From NCBI GenBank assembly GCA_035442025.1, contig DAORPQ010000005.1:1-64000 (forward strand): 64,000 nucleotides of DNA, in the 5' to 3' direction. Both the position numbers and the translations under genes were made by a program. The stretch is from Competibacter_A sp003527885. Lineage in GTDB: Bacteria; Pseudomonadota; Gammaproteobacteria; Competibacterales; Competibacteraceae. Under the pieces are notes generated by a model. The model saw only the letters and a list, made by a program, of their open reading frames with translations. It was not told the DNA's origin and searched no databases. This document shows, piece by piece, positions 26,513 to 35,366 of the stretch. Positions within the stretch are counted from its first letter, which is position 1. Every line of letters begins with the position of its first letter.

Positions 26513-26848
26513 CTAACGGAGCCGGTTCAAGGCCATATTCTCGTCGTCGAAGATCGAAAAAATTTGCTGCAAGCGGGTCAGTTCGATCAAGGAGCGCACG
26601 GTCGGACTCGGGTGCAACAAAACCACTTCACCGTCTTTGAGGCGGGCCGCCTTGAAGGTGGAGACCAGGACCGAAAGCCCGCTGGAATCCATGAAACCCA
26701 CTTCGGCCAGATCCAAAATCAGCTTACCGCCCCCGCGCTCGACCGTCTCGAGCAAGCGCTGGCGAACCTGCGGCACATCGGCCATGACCAGCCGGCCCGC
26801 CAAAGCGATAACATCTATGCCATCGACCGTGCGATGCGTCACAACCAT
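26513..26848 (-). CDS. STAS-domain anti-sigma factor antagonist
   Basis: This 111-residue single STAS domain resembles SpoIIAA/RsbV. The phosphorylation site is clear: VGFMDSSGLSVLVS, with Ser55 as the expected target of the kinase partner. In partner switching the unphosphorylated form binds the HATPase anti-sigma protein and releases its target. ATG 26848 is chosen because it starts directly before the first strand (VVTHRTVDGIDVIALAG). It is the third gene of the module, 95 bases after the HATPase gene, and is followed by a terminator. Confidence 0.9.
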   Translation of the reverse strand: MVVTHRTVDGIDVIALAGRLVMADVPQVRQRLLETVERGGGKLILDLAEVGFMDSSGLSVLVSTFKAARLKDGEVVLLHPSPTVRSLIELTRLQQIFSIFDDENMALNRLR

Positions 26849-26943
26849 TGCGGATATCCCAAAAGAATGTTCAAGTAAAATAGCGCCTTTCCCCGAGCTA
26901 CGATAGGGCGAGCCCCCCCGGTGACCCGCGCGCGAAAGCTCCC

Positions 26944-27402
26944 TCAAGCGGGCCCCGACCCCGTACCGCGGAGCAGCCGGTTCATGGTCAGGGTATTTTC
27001 CCCGTTACAGACGTGATACTCGACCGAATCCATGCAGGATTTGATGATGGCCAAACCCCGGCCGCGCAGGGGCCACGTCTCCGGATCGGCTTCATTGAGT
27101 TTCGCCACCGACACCGGAGCCCCCAGCTTGCCGGGCTCCATCGGATCGCCGCGATCGCGCACCAGCAAGGTGAAACGGTCCGGCGCCAGCCGGAACTCCA
27201 CCATCACCGCGTGGCCGGGCTCGCCGTGGTAGGCATGTTCGACCGCGTTGTTGACCGCTTCCACCATGGCCAGCTCGATCTGGGCGATATCGGTCGCCGG
27301 CAACGCGGTCAGGCGACACAGCCCGTTCACCGCGCTGCTCAACAATTCGATACATTCAGGGCGGCTCTCAATAGCCAGGCTGATCGTCCGGGTCACGGCC
27401 AT
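26944..27402 (-). CDS. RsbW/SpoIIAB-type serine kinase / anti-sigma ATPase
   Basis: This 152-residue HATPase_c_2 protein has the N-box VEAVNNAVEHAYHGEPG and the G-box region RGRGLAIIKSCMDSVEYH. It should bind ATP, phosphorylate the STAS antagonist at Ser, and hold a downstream target. ATG 27402 lies 35 bases inside the phosphatase gene, so the genes overlap and are co-translated. The module has all three partners (phosphatase, kinase, antagonist), but no sigma factor is encoded nearby, so the target could be an unlinked sigma factor or an enzyme. Confidence 0.88.
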   Translation of the reverse strand: MAVTRTISLAIESRPECIELLSSAVNGLCRLTALPATDIAQIELAMVEAVNNAVEHAYHGEPGHAVMVEFRLAPDRFTLLVRDRGDPMEPGKLGAPVSVAKLNEADPETWPLRGRGLAIIKSCMDSVEYHVCNGENTLTMNRLLRGTGSGPA

Positions 27403-28618
27403 GCTCGCGCTCCAAAACCAGCAAAGTGATGTCATCCTGAAGGTTGTCGTCGCCATTCCACTCCAGCAATGCTTGACCGACCCGCCCGGTAACCGCCGCG
27501 ACTGGCAAATCGCAGGTCTGTTCCAACAACGCGCTCAAGCGTGCTTCGGAAAACTGTTCGCCGGCCGCGTTAACGCACTCGCTAATACCATCTGAATATA
27601 AAACTAGACGATCTCCCGGCGCAAGCTCGAAGCAAATGGTTTCGTATCCGACATCCGCGAACATGCCGACCGGAAAACCGCCGCCGCCCACCGGGTCGAC
27701 CCGGCGGGCGGCGCGGCGCAGCACCAACGGTTTCGGGTGGCCCGCCTGAGTCAGGTTCACCCGCCCGGAGTCCAAATCCAGGGTGCCGTAAATCATGGTG
27801 AAATATTGCAAGGGGTCGATACCCGACTGAAAGCGCCGGTTCAGCTCGCTCACCAGCAGTTGCGGGACCGACTCCTCGTCCTGGATGGCCTCTTGCCGGC
27901 GCAAGCGCTTTTCCTCGGCCCCCTGCGACAGCAAGCGGTTCAAGGTAAACGACAGCAGCGCGGCCGGAACGCCGTGGCCGACCACATCCAACTGATAGAA
28001 ACTCAAGCGGTGCCTGTCCAGGGTGAAGTAATCGAAGATGTCGCCCGCCACGAACGAGCAGGGATGGAACAGCCATTCCACCGTGACGCCCGGCAGCCGC
28101 AACGGCGCCGGCAGCAAGGCTTTTTGCATGCTGGCGGCGGATTCCAAGTCGTGACGGATGGTCGAATAGGCTTCGGACAGGGTGTGGTTGATCCGGTTGA
28201 GCCGCCGGTTGCGTTCGTCCAGTTCCTCCTCCAGCCTCAAGATGCGTTCGCCGGCGCGAACCCGCACCCGCAACTCCTCGGGATGGACCGGCTTGACGAT
28301 AAAATCGTCGGCCCCCGCATCCATGCCCTGCACCAGCGAGGTGCGGTCGTTGCGACCGCTCAACAGGATCAGATAGATATAATTGTCGAAGGCGGTGGAA
28401 CGGATACGCCGACATAAATCGGGACCGCTCAAGCCGGGCATCATCCAGTCGCTGATGACTAACCGGACGTGGCCCTGCTGTACAATGTCCCAGGCCTCCA
28501 AGCCATCGCGGGCGACGCTGGTTTCATAGCGCCATTGTCGCAGCATCGCCGTGATGATCCGCAGCATGGCCGGATCGTCATCGACCACTAAGATATGGTT
28601 GCTTGAGATGGGGGTCAT
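27368..28618 (-). CDS. Response regulator with PP2C/SpoIIE phosphatase output (RsbU-like)
   Basis: This 416-residue protein has an N-terminal receiver (NHILVVDDDPAMLR, phospho-acceptor Asp57 in VISDWMMPG, Lys in FIVKPVHPEE), a coiled-coil linker (about 130-175), and a PPM phosphatase domain (about 180-400) with metal-binding motifs FVAGDIFDYF, LDVVGHGVPAALLSF, LYSDGISE and DNLQDDITLLVL. It would dephosphorylate the STAS protein when its receiver is phosphorylated. ATG 28618 is used because the receiver begins right after it. The gene is divergent from the copper ATPase operon and overlaps the HATPase gene by 35 bases. Confidence 0.92.
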   Translation of the reverse strand: MTPISSNHILVVDDDPAMLRIITAMLRQWRYETSVARDGLEAWDIVQQGHVRLVISDWMMPGLSGPDLCRRIRSTAFDNYIYLILLSGRNDRTSLVQGMDAGADDFIVKPVHPEELRVRVRAGERILRLEEELDERNRRLNRINHTLSEAYSTIRHDLESAASMQKALLPAPLRLPGVTVEWLFHPCSFVAGDIFDYFTLDRHRLSFYQLDVVGHGVPAALLSFTLNRLLSQGAEEKRLRRQEAIQDEESVPQLLVSELNRRFQSGIDPLQYFTMIYGTLDLDSGRVNLTQAGHPKPLVLRRAARRVDPVGGGGFPVGMFADVGYETICFELAPGDRLVLYSDGISECVNAAGEQFSEARLSALLEQTCDLPVAAVTGRVGQALLEWNGDDNLQDDITLLVLEREHGRDPDDQPGY

Positions 28619-28785
28619 GGCTTCCAACGGTACGGCGGTTCGTGGGCCGGACAACAGCGAACGGAACCCGGTTCGGCCCGGTCTTAGATCATGCCTATCT
28701 TCGCTCACCTGAACCGGCCTGCAAACCCATCTCTGGGTTTACCACTTGGGAACGCTCGGCCGTCACCTCCCGGAGAATCCGCACC

Positions 28786-31032
28786 ATGCCAGACGCCCCC
28801 TCCGACAAGCCACTCCGTCTCGCCATCGCCGGCATGAGTTGCGCCGGCTGTGTCGCCGCCGTGGAAACCGCGTTGCGCGCTGTTGCGGGCGTGACCGAGG
28901 CCAACGTGAATCTGGTCGAACGCACCGCCCAGGTCACGGGCGCGGCGCAGGTCGCGACCCTGCTCGCGGCGGTGCGCGAGGCCGGCTACGAGGCCAGCGA
29001 ACTGCGCGATGCCAGCGATGAAAGCGAGCGCGACCGGGCCGAGCGGGCCCGTTACCGGCGGCTGATCCGCAACGCGCTGGTCGCGGGCGCTCTCGCCGTG
29101 CCGCTGATGCTCGGCGACATGGCCGGCGTGGCACCGGGTCTGGCGACGCCGGGCGGACGGCTCTTCTGGATCGTGGCCGGTTTGGCGACCGCCGGAGTCA
29201 TGCTCTATGCCGGCGGCCATTTTTTCAGCGGCGCCTGGCGGCAATTTCGCCACCACAACGCCAACATGGATACCTTGATCGCGTTGGGTACCGGCGCGGC
29301 GTGGTTTTACTCCATGTTGGTCGCGCTGTTTCCCGACAGCGTGCCCACTCTGGCCCGGCACGCTTATTTCGAGGCGGCGGTCACCATCATCGCCTTGATC
29401 AACCTCGGCTCCGCGCTGGAAAGCCGGGCGCGCGGCAAGGCCTCGGCCGCGATCCAGCGCCTGCTGGGCCTGCGCCCGAAAACCGCCCGGCTGGTCGAAG
29501 GTGAGCAGGAGCGGGATGTCCCCATCGACACGCTCGCCAGCGGCGCTCTGATCCGGGTGCGGCCGGGCGAGAAAATCCCCGTGGACGGCACCGTCGCCAG
29601 CGGGCAATCCAGCGTGAATGAAGCGATGCTCACCGGCGAAGCCTTGCCGGTGGTCAAACGCGAGGGCGATGCGGTCACCGGCGGCACTCTGAACGAATCC
29701 GGCAGCTTCATCTTCCGCGCGACCCGAGTCGGCGAGGAGACGGTGCTGGCGCACATCATCGCCAGCGTCCGGCAGGCCCAGAACAGCAAACCGCCGCTGG
29801 GCCGGCTGGCCGACCGGGTGGCCGCCGTTTTCGTGCCGGCGGTGCTGATCGTCGCCGTCCTTACCGCGCTCGCCTGGTTCAACGTCGGCCCCGAGCCGCG
29901 CGGCGGCTTCATGCTGGTGACGACTTTGACGGTGCTGATTATCGCCTGCCCCTGCGCGCTGGGACTGGCGACCCCCATTTCCATCATGGTCGGTGTCGGC
30001 AAGGCCGCCGAACACGGTATCCTGATTCGCGATGGCGAAGCGCTGCAACGCGCCGGCCAACTGACGGCGGTGGTGCTCGATAAGACCGGCACGGTCACCA
30101 CCGGCCGACCGACGGTCACCCGGCTGATCGCCCTGCCGGGTTTCGATGAAACCGAACTGCTACGGCTGGCGGCCGGTCTGGAGACGGGTTCCGAACACCC
30201 GCTGGGACAGGCGATCGTGAAGGCCGCCCAGGAACGCGGCCTGTCCGTCCCCGCGCCGGCCGCGTTCGAGGCGATGGCCGGCATGGGCGCGAGCGGTCGC
30301 GCGGCCGACCGCTCGCTACGGGTCGGCAACCGGCGCTTGCTGGAAGCCGCCCAAATCGATGCCACGCCTTTGGCGGAAGAAGCCGAGCGGTTGGCCGCCG
30401 CCGGCCAGACGCCGATCTTCGTGGCGATCGACGGCCGGCCGGCGGGCCTCATCGCCGTTGCCGACCCGCTCAAGCCGGATTCGGCCGAAGCCATTCGCCG
30501 CCTGCGCGATTTGAAGCTGCGCGTGATCCTGCTGACCGGCGATCATCGCGCGACCGCCCGCGCCATCGCCGCCGCGGCCGGCATCGACACCGTTTTCGCC
30601 GAGGTGGCGCCCACCGCCAAGGCGGATATCATCGCCGACTTTCAGGCGCGGGGCGAGATCGTGGGGATGGTCGGCGACGGCATCAACGACGCGCCGGCCC
30701 TGGCCAAGGCCGAGGTCGGTTTCGCGATGGGGACCGGCGCCGACGTCGCCATCGAAAGCGCCGGCATCACGCTGGTCGGCGGCTCGCTGCGCGGCATCGC
30801 CGACGCCATCGCCATTTCCCGCGCCACCGTCACCAATATCCGGCAGAATTTGTTCGGCGCTTTCCTTTACAATACCTTGGGCATACCGCTTGCGGCAGGC
30901 GTCCTGTACCCCGCGACCGGGCTGCTGCTCGACCCGATGCTGGCCGGCGCGGCGATGGCGCTGTCGTCCTTTACCGTGGTCAGCAATGCCAACCGGTTGC
31001 GCGGTTTTCAGCCGAAAGGGGCGCCGGCATGA
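28786..31032 (+). CDS. copA: Copper-type P1B heavy-metal ATPase
   Basis: This 748-residue transporter has one N-terminal heavy-metal domain with GMSCAGC at residues 16-22, about eight membrane helices, the transport motif CPCALGLATP in helix 6, the phosphorylation site DKTGT, the phosphatase TGE loop (LTGEALP), the HP motif (SEHPLG) and the MVGDGINDAPAL hinge. CPC with GMSCAGC favours Cu(I). ATG 28786 follows a GGAGA site. The divergent spacer contains a perfect AAACCC/GGGTTT hairpin but no recognisable CueR operator. The stop overlaps the ATG of a 26-codon gene, which begins a chain of coupled genes leading to two sensor kinases. Confidence 0.93.
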   Translation: MPDAPSDKPLRLAIAGMSCAGCVAAVETALRAVAGVTEANVNLVERTAQVTGAAQVATLLAAVREAGYEASELRDASDESERDRAERARYRRLIRNALVAGALAVPLMLGDMAGVAPGLATPGGRLFWIVAGLATAGVMLYAGGHFFSGAWRQFRHHNANMDTLIALGTGAAWFYSMLVALFPDSVPTLARHAYFEAAVTIIALINLGSALESRARGKASAAIQRLLGLRPKTARLVEGEQERDVPIDTLASGALIRVRPGEKIPVDGTVASGQSSVNEAMLTGEALPVVKREGDAVTGGTLNESGSFIFRATRVGEETVLAHIIASVRQAQNSKPPLGRLADRVAAVFVPAVLIVAVLTALAWFNVGPEPRGGFMLVTTLTVLIIACPCALGLATPISIMVGVGKAAEHGILIRDGEALQRAGQLTAVVLDKTGTVTTGRPTVTRLIALPGFDETELLRLAAGLETGSEHPLGQAIVKAAQERGLSVPAPAAFEAMAGMGASGRAADRSLRVGNRRLLEAAQIDATPLAEEAERLAAAGQTPIFVAIDGRPAGLIAVADPLKPDSAEAIRRLRDLKLRVILLTGDHRATARAIAAAAGIDTVFAEVAPTAKADIIADFQARGEIVGMVGDGINDAPALAKAEVGFAMGTGADVAIESAGITLVGGSLRGIADAIAISRATVTNIRQNLFGAFLYNTLGIPLAAGVLYPATGLLLDPMLAGAAMALSSFTVVSNANRLRGFQPKGAPA

Positions 31033-31109
31033 CGGCGTATCTCGTCAACTTGGCCGGACTGGGACTGATCGCCCTGATCGTCTGGTGGTTTTGGATCGCA
31101 CGCTCATGA
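31029..31109 (+). CDS. 26-residue single-helix membrane peptide
   Basis: The short frame starts at an ATG that overlaps the ATPase stop (ATGA) and ends in a TGA that overlaps the ATG of the next gene (ATGA again), which strongly suggests it is translated. The peptide is one membrane helix from about residue 4 to 23: AYLVNLAGLGLIALIVWWFW, followed by a short IARS tail. In my recollection membrane-anchored cupredoxin proteins found beside copper ATPases start with a very similar helix ending in WWFW; here the copper-binding domain is absent. It may be a relic anchor or a true small regulator of the ATPase. Confidence 0.65.
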   Translation: MTAYLVNLAGLGLIALIVWWFWIARS

Positions 31110-31435
31110 AATTTCCCGATTTTCCCAAACTGGTTGGACTGTACCGGAAACCGGCTTGGCCGCAGCGGCTGGCCTTGGGCCTGACATCCGCCCTGGTGTT
31201 GGTCGCGACGTTCGCCGTCGCTTCCGTCGTGTTCGCGGCGTTGCTGGTCGCGGGTCTGGTGGTCGGCGGTTGGTTGTGGTGGCAATACCACAAGCTGACC
31301 CGCAAGATGCGTCGGGCGCAACCCGGTGTGTTCGAAGGGGAATACGAGATCGAGCCAAGCCCTCTCGCCCTGGAGGATCGGCCGGACCCGGCTCCGTCCG
31401 CCGCCGATCCGACCGAACCCCGGCGGGCGCCATGA
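31106..31435 (+). CDS. Small membrane protein of unknown function
   Basis: This 109-residue protein has a short amphipathic start, a long hydrophobic region (about 23-60, probably two closely spaced helices: LALGLTSALVLVATFAV and ALLVAGLVVGGWLWW), a basic patch (HKLTRKMRR) and an acidic, proline-rich C-terminal tail. I recognise no family. It overlaps the tiny upstream gene and the downstream sensor kinase by four bases each, so it is part of the ATPase-sensor operon. Confidence 0.7.
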   Translation: MKFPDFPKLVGLYRKPAWPQRLALGLTSALVLVATFAVASVVFAALLVAGLVVGGWLWWQYHKLTRKMRRAQPGVFEGEYEIEPSPLALEDRPDPAPSAADPTEPRRAP

Positions 31436-33405
31436 ACGCCGTGGCGCCGGGTGCCGTCGCGTTCTCCAGCCCCGCGGACGATCTCATTTTTCAGCGCATA
31501 TACGCCGACCAGGTGCGCTTGCTGTACGTCCAAGCGCCGCTGGGGGTAGTCGGTAGCCTGTTCGTGGCGCCCCTGCTCGCCTTCATCCTCTGGAACACGG
31601 TAGCGCATTCGATTCTGGTGATTTGGGTGCTGTTCCTGGAGTCCACCGTCGCGATCCGCTGGGCGCTGACGGTCGCCTTCCAGCGCCACGCCGCCGGGGA
31701 TGAGACCATCGGGCGCTGGGCCGAACGCTACACTTGGGCTTGCGCCGCAGGCGGGGTCGGTTGGGGGGGCTGCGTGGTCCTGCTGGCGCTGTCCCCATCA
31801 CTGGTCGAACAAAGTTTCATCATGCTGATTCTCGGCGGCGTCTTGATGGGCGGCGTGCTCACCATGACGCCGGTATTGGCCGCCTGCATGGCCTACGCCC
31901 TACCTCTGGCGCTGCCGCCGGTGTCGTGGCTGCTCCTGCAAGACGATCTGTTGCGCGTCGTCATGGGGACAACCGGATTGTTGTATCTGTTGCTGGCGTT
32001 GGGCACCGCCCACCGCTACCACCGGACGCTCGGCCAGTATTTGCGGTTGGCCCTGGAAAATCTTGATCTCGCCCAATCCTGCGCCAAGGCGCAGGAACAA
32101 ACCGAGCGCACCAACCGGCGCTTGGCCGAACAACAGGCGGTGCTCCAAAACAGCGTGGATGCGCTGCGCGAGTTTTACCGCATCATTTCCACCCCGCACC
32201 GTCACGCCAGCGACCAAATTCAAGCGCTGCTGGCGATGGGCTGCCAGCGGTTCGGGGCGGATACCGGCGTGCTGGCGCGCGTGGAAGGTGAAGGCTATGA
32301 AATCGTTCAGCCCGTCGCGCCCGACGCGCAACTCGCTCCGGGTGACCGGTTCGCCCTGACCGATACCTACTGTCAAGAGACCCTGCGCGCGCGGCAGCCC
32401 GTGGCGTTCGAATCCGCCTTCACGCGGTTTCAGGGGAGGCGGCAGCCCCAGCACCTCAAGCGCCAGGTCGCCACCTATCTCGGCGCCGCCGTGAAAGTCG
32501 GCGACCGAACCTTCGGCACGCTCAGTTTTTCCGACCTCCGGTCCCGGCCGGCGCCGTTCACCCCGGTCGATCTCGAATTGATTCAACTCATGGCCCAGTG
32601 GGTGGGAACCACCCTCGAACAGGATCGCATGGCCGTCGCCGCCCAGCGCCAACACACCTTGCTGGCCCATGCGTCGCGCCTCAACACCCTGGGCGAGATG
32701 GCCTCCGGGCTGGCGCACGAACTCAACCAGCCCATCACGGCCATCGCCTTGTATACCGAAACGTGCTTGGCCCGACTGCGAAGCACGCAAGCCAGCCCGA
32801 ACGAAATCCGGGAGACCCTGGAAAAAATCGCCGCGCAAAGCGCGCGCACCAACACCATCATCCAGCAAGTCCGCCATTTCGCCCGTCAAAGCAAACCGCA
32901 ATATCTTTCGGTTCGCATCAAGGATCTGTTCGACGACATCTCGGATTTCCTGCGCCTGGAAGTCCGTCGCCACCGCATCCAGTTCGAGCTGAACATCGCT
33001 GCGGATTTACCGTTGGTACTGGCGGACCCCCTGCAATTTCAACAGGTGGTCCTCAACCTGATTCGCAACGCGGTGGACGCCATGAACCAGATTGAAGGGC
33101 CGCGCATCATTAGCGTGTTTGCCCGCCTCGATGGGGAAGTCGTCGAAATCGGCGTGAAAGACACCGGGCCCGGCGTGGCTCCGGACGTTTTCAACCAATT
33201 GCTGAATCCTTTTTTTACCACCAAACCGGATGGGCTGGGCCTGGGATTGTCGATCAGCCAATCCATCGTCGAAGCCCACGGCGGCCGGCTGTGGGCAACG
33301 TCCAATCAGGGTTCCGGCATCACCTTTCATTTCACCTTGCCCACCGCCAGCCGCGCCAAGACCTCCGAACGGATCGCCGCGGATTTGCCCCTGGCAGCGA
33401 ACTGA
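31432..33405 (+). CDS. Membrane sensor histidine kinase with GAF domain
   Basis: This 657-residue protein has about six N-terminal membrane helices (residues 40-195), a coiled-coil linker, a GAF-like domain (about 245-395, ending in TYLGAAVKVGDRTFGTLSFSD), and a HisKA/HATPase kinase core. The phospho-acceptor His sits in GEMASGLAHELNQPITAI, the form common in FixL/NtrB-like kinases. ATP-binding elements are LIRNAVDAM, VKDTGPGVAPDV and GLGLGLSISQSIVEAHGG. ATG 31432 overlaps the previous stop. It probably phosphorylates the FixJ-type regulator encoded two genes downstream, in parallel with the second kinase. Confidence 0.9.
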   Translation: MNAVAPGAVAFSSPADDLIFQRIYADQVRLLYVQAPLGVVGSLFVAPLLAFILWNTVAHSILVIWVLFLESTVAIRWALTVAFQRHAAGDETIGRWAERYTWACAAGGVGWGGCVVLLALSPSLVEQSFIMLILGGVLMGGVLTMTPVLAACMAYALPLALPPVSWLLLQDDLLRVVMGTTGLLYLLLALGTAHRYHRTLGQYLRLALENLDLAQSCAKAQEQTERTNRRLAEQQAVLQNSVDALREFYRIISTPHRHASDQIQALLAMGCQRFGADTGVLARVEGEGYEIVQPVAPDAQLAPGDRFALTDTYCQETLRARQPVAFESAFTRFQGRRQPQHLKRQVATYLGAAVKVGDRTFGTLSFSDLRSRPAPFTPVDLELIQLMAQWVGTTLEQDRMAVAAQRQHTLLAHASRLNTLGEMASGLAHELNQPITAIALYTETCLARLRSTQASPNEIRETLEKIAAQSARTNTIIQQVRHFARQSKPQYLSVRIKDLFDDISDFLRLEVRRHRIQFELNIAADLPLVLADPLQFQQVVLNLIRNAVDAMNQIEGPRIISVFARLDGEVVEIGVKDTGPGVAPDVFNQLLNPFFTTKPDGLGLGLSISQSIVEAHGGRLWATSNQGSGITFHFTLPTASRAKTSERIAADLPLAAN

Positions 33406-33441
33406 TCCGGAAACCCGGCGTTGATTGGCCTCAAGCGCCCA

Positions 33442-35349
33442 ATGGCCCCTTCCGAAGATCGGCCTTGGCCGGCTCGGCGCAAGGCATTGCTTTCGGACGA
33501 GCATCGGCCCGAATCCGGTTGGCGGCGCTGGCGTCTCCACCACCTTCATCCGGCCGCCGTCAGCCTGCTGTTCACGGCGGCCGGCCTGCTTTGGCTATTG
33601 GTGGTCGATCCGATCCTCGCCGCCGGGTTCCACGGCGACGGCGCGAAACGGCTTTTCGAACAATGGCCCAACGTGTTGGTCACCCTCACCGGCGGCATTC
33701 TGCTTTATGGGCTGCTGCAAGCCCGCGCCAACAGCGCCGCTCGCGCCCGGCAGGCGCAAGAGCTGCGGCTGAGCGAGTTCATGGAGCGGATGTTCGATGT
33801 GGCTTTTCTCAAGGACCGCCAGGGCCGTTACGTCCTCCTTAACCCGGCGGGCGCCCGGCTGGCGTGCCGCTCCTTGAGCGAGTGCCTGAACCGGGACGAT
33901 CTCGCCTTGTTCCCGGCCGATATGGCCCGAAAAATGATGGAGGACGATCGGCGCGTGATCGCCAGCGGCGAGCTGTTGAGCTGCGAGGATACCTTCACCT
34001 TTCAAGGCGATACCCGGACTTTCCTCTCCACCAAATGGCCCTGCCGGGACAGCGCTGGCGCAATCGTCGGCATCATCGGCATCGCCCGAGACATCACCGT
34101 TGAAAAGCGGGCCGAACAACGCCCGCAACGCGCGCGCGCCGACCTGGAAGCGCGCGTGCGGGAGCGCACCGTCCAGCTGCTGACCATCAACGAGAACCTG
34201 GAACGGCAGATCGCCGCCCGCACTCGGGCGGAATGCGCCTTGCGCGACAGCGAGGAGCGCTTCCGCCAGCTGGCCGAACACATCCGGGAGGTGTTCTGGG
34301 TCCACGGTATCGAGCAGGAAAGGCCGCTCTATGTCAGCCCCGCCTACGAGGACATTTGGGGGCGGCCGATCCACGGCCTGCACGACCGCCCGCAGGACTG
34401 GATCGAAGCGGTCCATCCCGACGACCGGGCGCGCGTGCAAGCCGCCCATGTCGCCAAGCGGCACTCGGGGCACTTCGATGAGGAATATCGGATCGTCCGC
34501 CCCGACGGTACGGTCCGCTGGATTTGGGATCGCGGCTTTCCCATCCTCGACGAAGCTGGCCACACCTACCGCATCGCCGGCTTGGCCGAGGACATCACCC
34601 GCCGCAAGTTGGCCGAGGATCAATTGCGGCGGCAGCAGGTGGAACTGGCCCGCATGTCGCGGCTCAGCCTGGCGGTCGAACTGGCTTCCAATCTGGCCCA
34701 CGAACTCAACCAGCCGCTGGCGGCCATCGTCGCCTACACGCAGGCGTGTCTGGCCTTGCTGCACCAAGCCAACACCGACCCCCGCGTGCTGACCGGCCCG
34801 CTTGAGGAAGTGGTCAAGCAAGGGTTGCGCGCCGGCGAAATCATTCGCCATTTGCGCGAGTTGGTCCACAAACATCCGGCCGTCCAGTCCGCGCTCGATC
34901 TGAATGCGCTGGTTCGCTCCGTCGTCCACTACGCGCAACTGGAAGTGCGCCAAGCCGGTGTCGCGTTGCGCCTGGAATTGGCCGACGGCTTGCCGCCGGC
35001 CCTGGCCGACGATATCCAGATTCAGCTGGTCGTGCTGTATTTGATCCGCAACGCCCTCGAAGCGATCGGCGAGGAGAACGGCGAACCCCGCGAGGTGATC
35101 CTGCACACCGCCCCGCTCGATGCCGACCGGGTGCAAGTCACCGTCCGGGATACGGGACAGGGTCTCAGCCCGGAGGTCCGAGACCGCCTGTTCCAGCCCT
35201 TCTTCACCACCAAAGCGGGCGGCATGGGGCTGGGGCTGTCGGTCAGTCGCTCCATCGTCGAATCGCAGGGCGGACAGCTGTGGGCGACTTCCAATCCAGA
35301 CGGCGGAGCTTCGTTCCACTTCAGCCTGCCTATCCATGCCCCCTCCTGA
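33442..35349 (+). CDS. Membrane PAS sensor histidine kinase
   Basis: From ATG 33442 the product has 635 residues: two N-terminal membrane helices (about 40-62 and 78-100), a first PAS domain (about 112-225, FMERMFDVAFLKDRQGRYVL), a coiled-coil stretch, a second PAS with PAC motif (about 270-395, YVSPAYEDIWGRPIHGL), then HisKA (ASNLAHELNQPLAAIVAYTQ) and HATPase_c (LIRNALEAIGEENGEP, GMGLGLSVSRSIVESQGG). A TTG start at 33421 is possible. The kinase cores of this and the previous gene are closely similar in motif style, which suggests duplication or convergent input to the same regulator 17 bases downstream. Confidence 0.9.
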   Translation: MAPSEDRPWPARRKALLSDEHRPESGWRRWRLHHLHPAAVSLLFTAAGLLWLLVVDPILAAGFHGDGAKRLFEQWPNVLVTLTGGILLYGLLQARANSAARARQAQELRLSEFMERMFDVAFLKDRQGRYVLLNPAGARLACRSLSECLNRDDLALFPADMARKMMEDDRRVIASGELLSCEDTFTFQGDTRTFLSTKWPCRDSAGAIVGIIGIARDITVEKRAEQRPQRARADLEARVRERTVQLLTINENLERQIAARTRAECALRDSEERFRQLAEHIREVFWVHGIEQERPLYVSPAYEDIWGRPIHGLHDRPQDWIEAVHPDDRARVQAAHVAKRHSGHFDEEYRIVRPDGTVRWIWDRGFPILDEAGHTYRIAGLAEDITRRKLAEDQLRRQQVELARMSRLSLAVELASNLAHELNQPLAAIVAYTQACLALLHQANTDPRVLTGPLEEVVKQGLRAGEIIRHLRELVHKHPAVQSALDLNALVRSVVHYAQLEVRQAGVALRLELADGLPPALADDIQIQLVVLYLIRNALEAIGEENGEPREVILHTAPLDADRVQVTVRDTGQGLSPEVRDRLFQPFFTTKAGGMGLGLSVSRSIVESQGGQLWATSNPDGGASFHFSLPIHAPS

Positions 35350-35366
35350 CATAAACCCGCACCTGC

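Noticed and set aside
28619..28785. CueR-type operator before the copper ATPase
   Set aside because: No CueR-like dyad with long promoter spacer is visible; only an AAACCC/GGGTTT hairpin is present.
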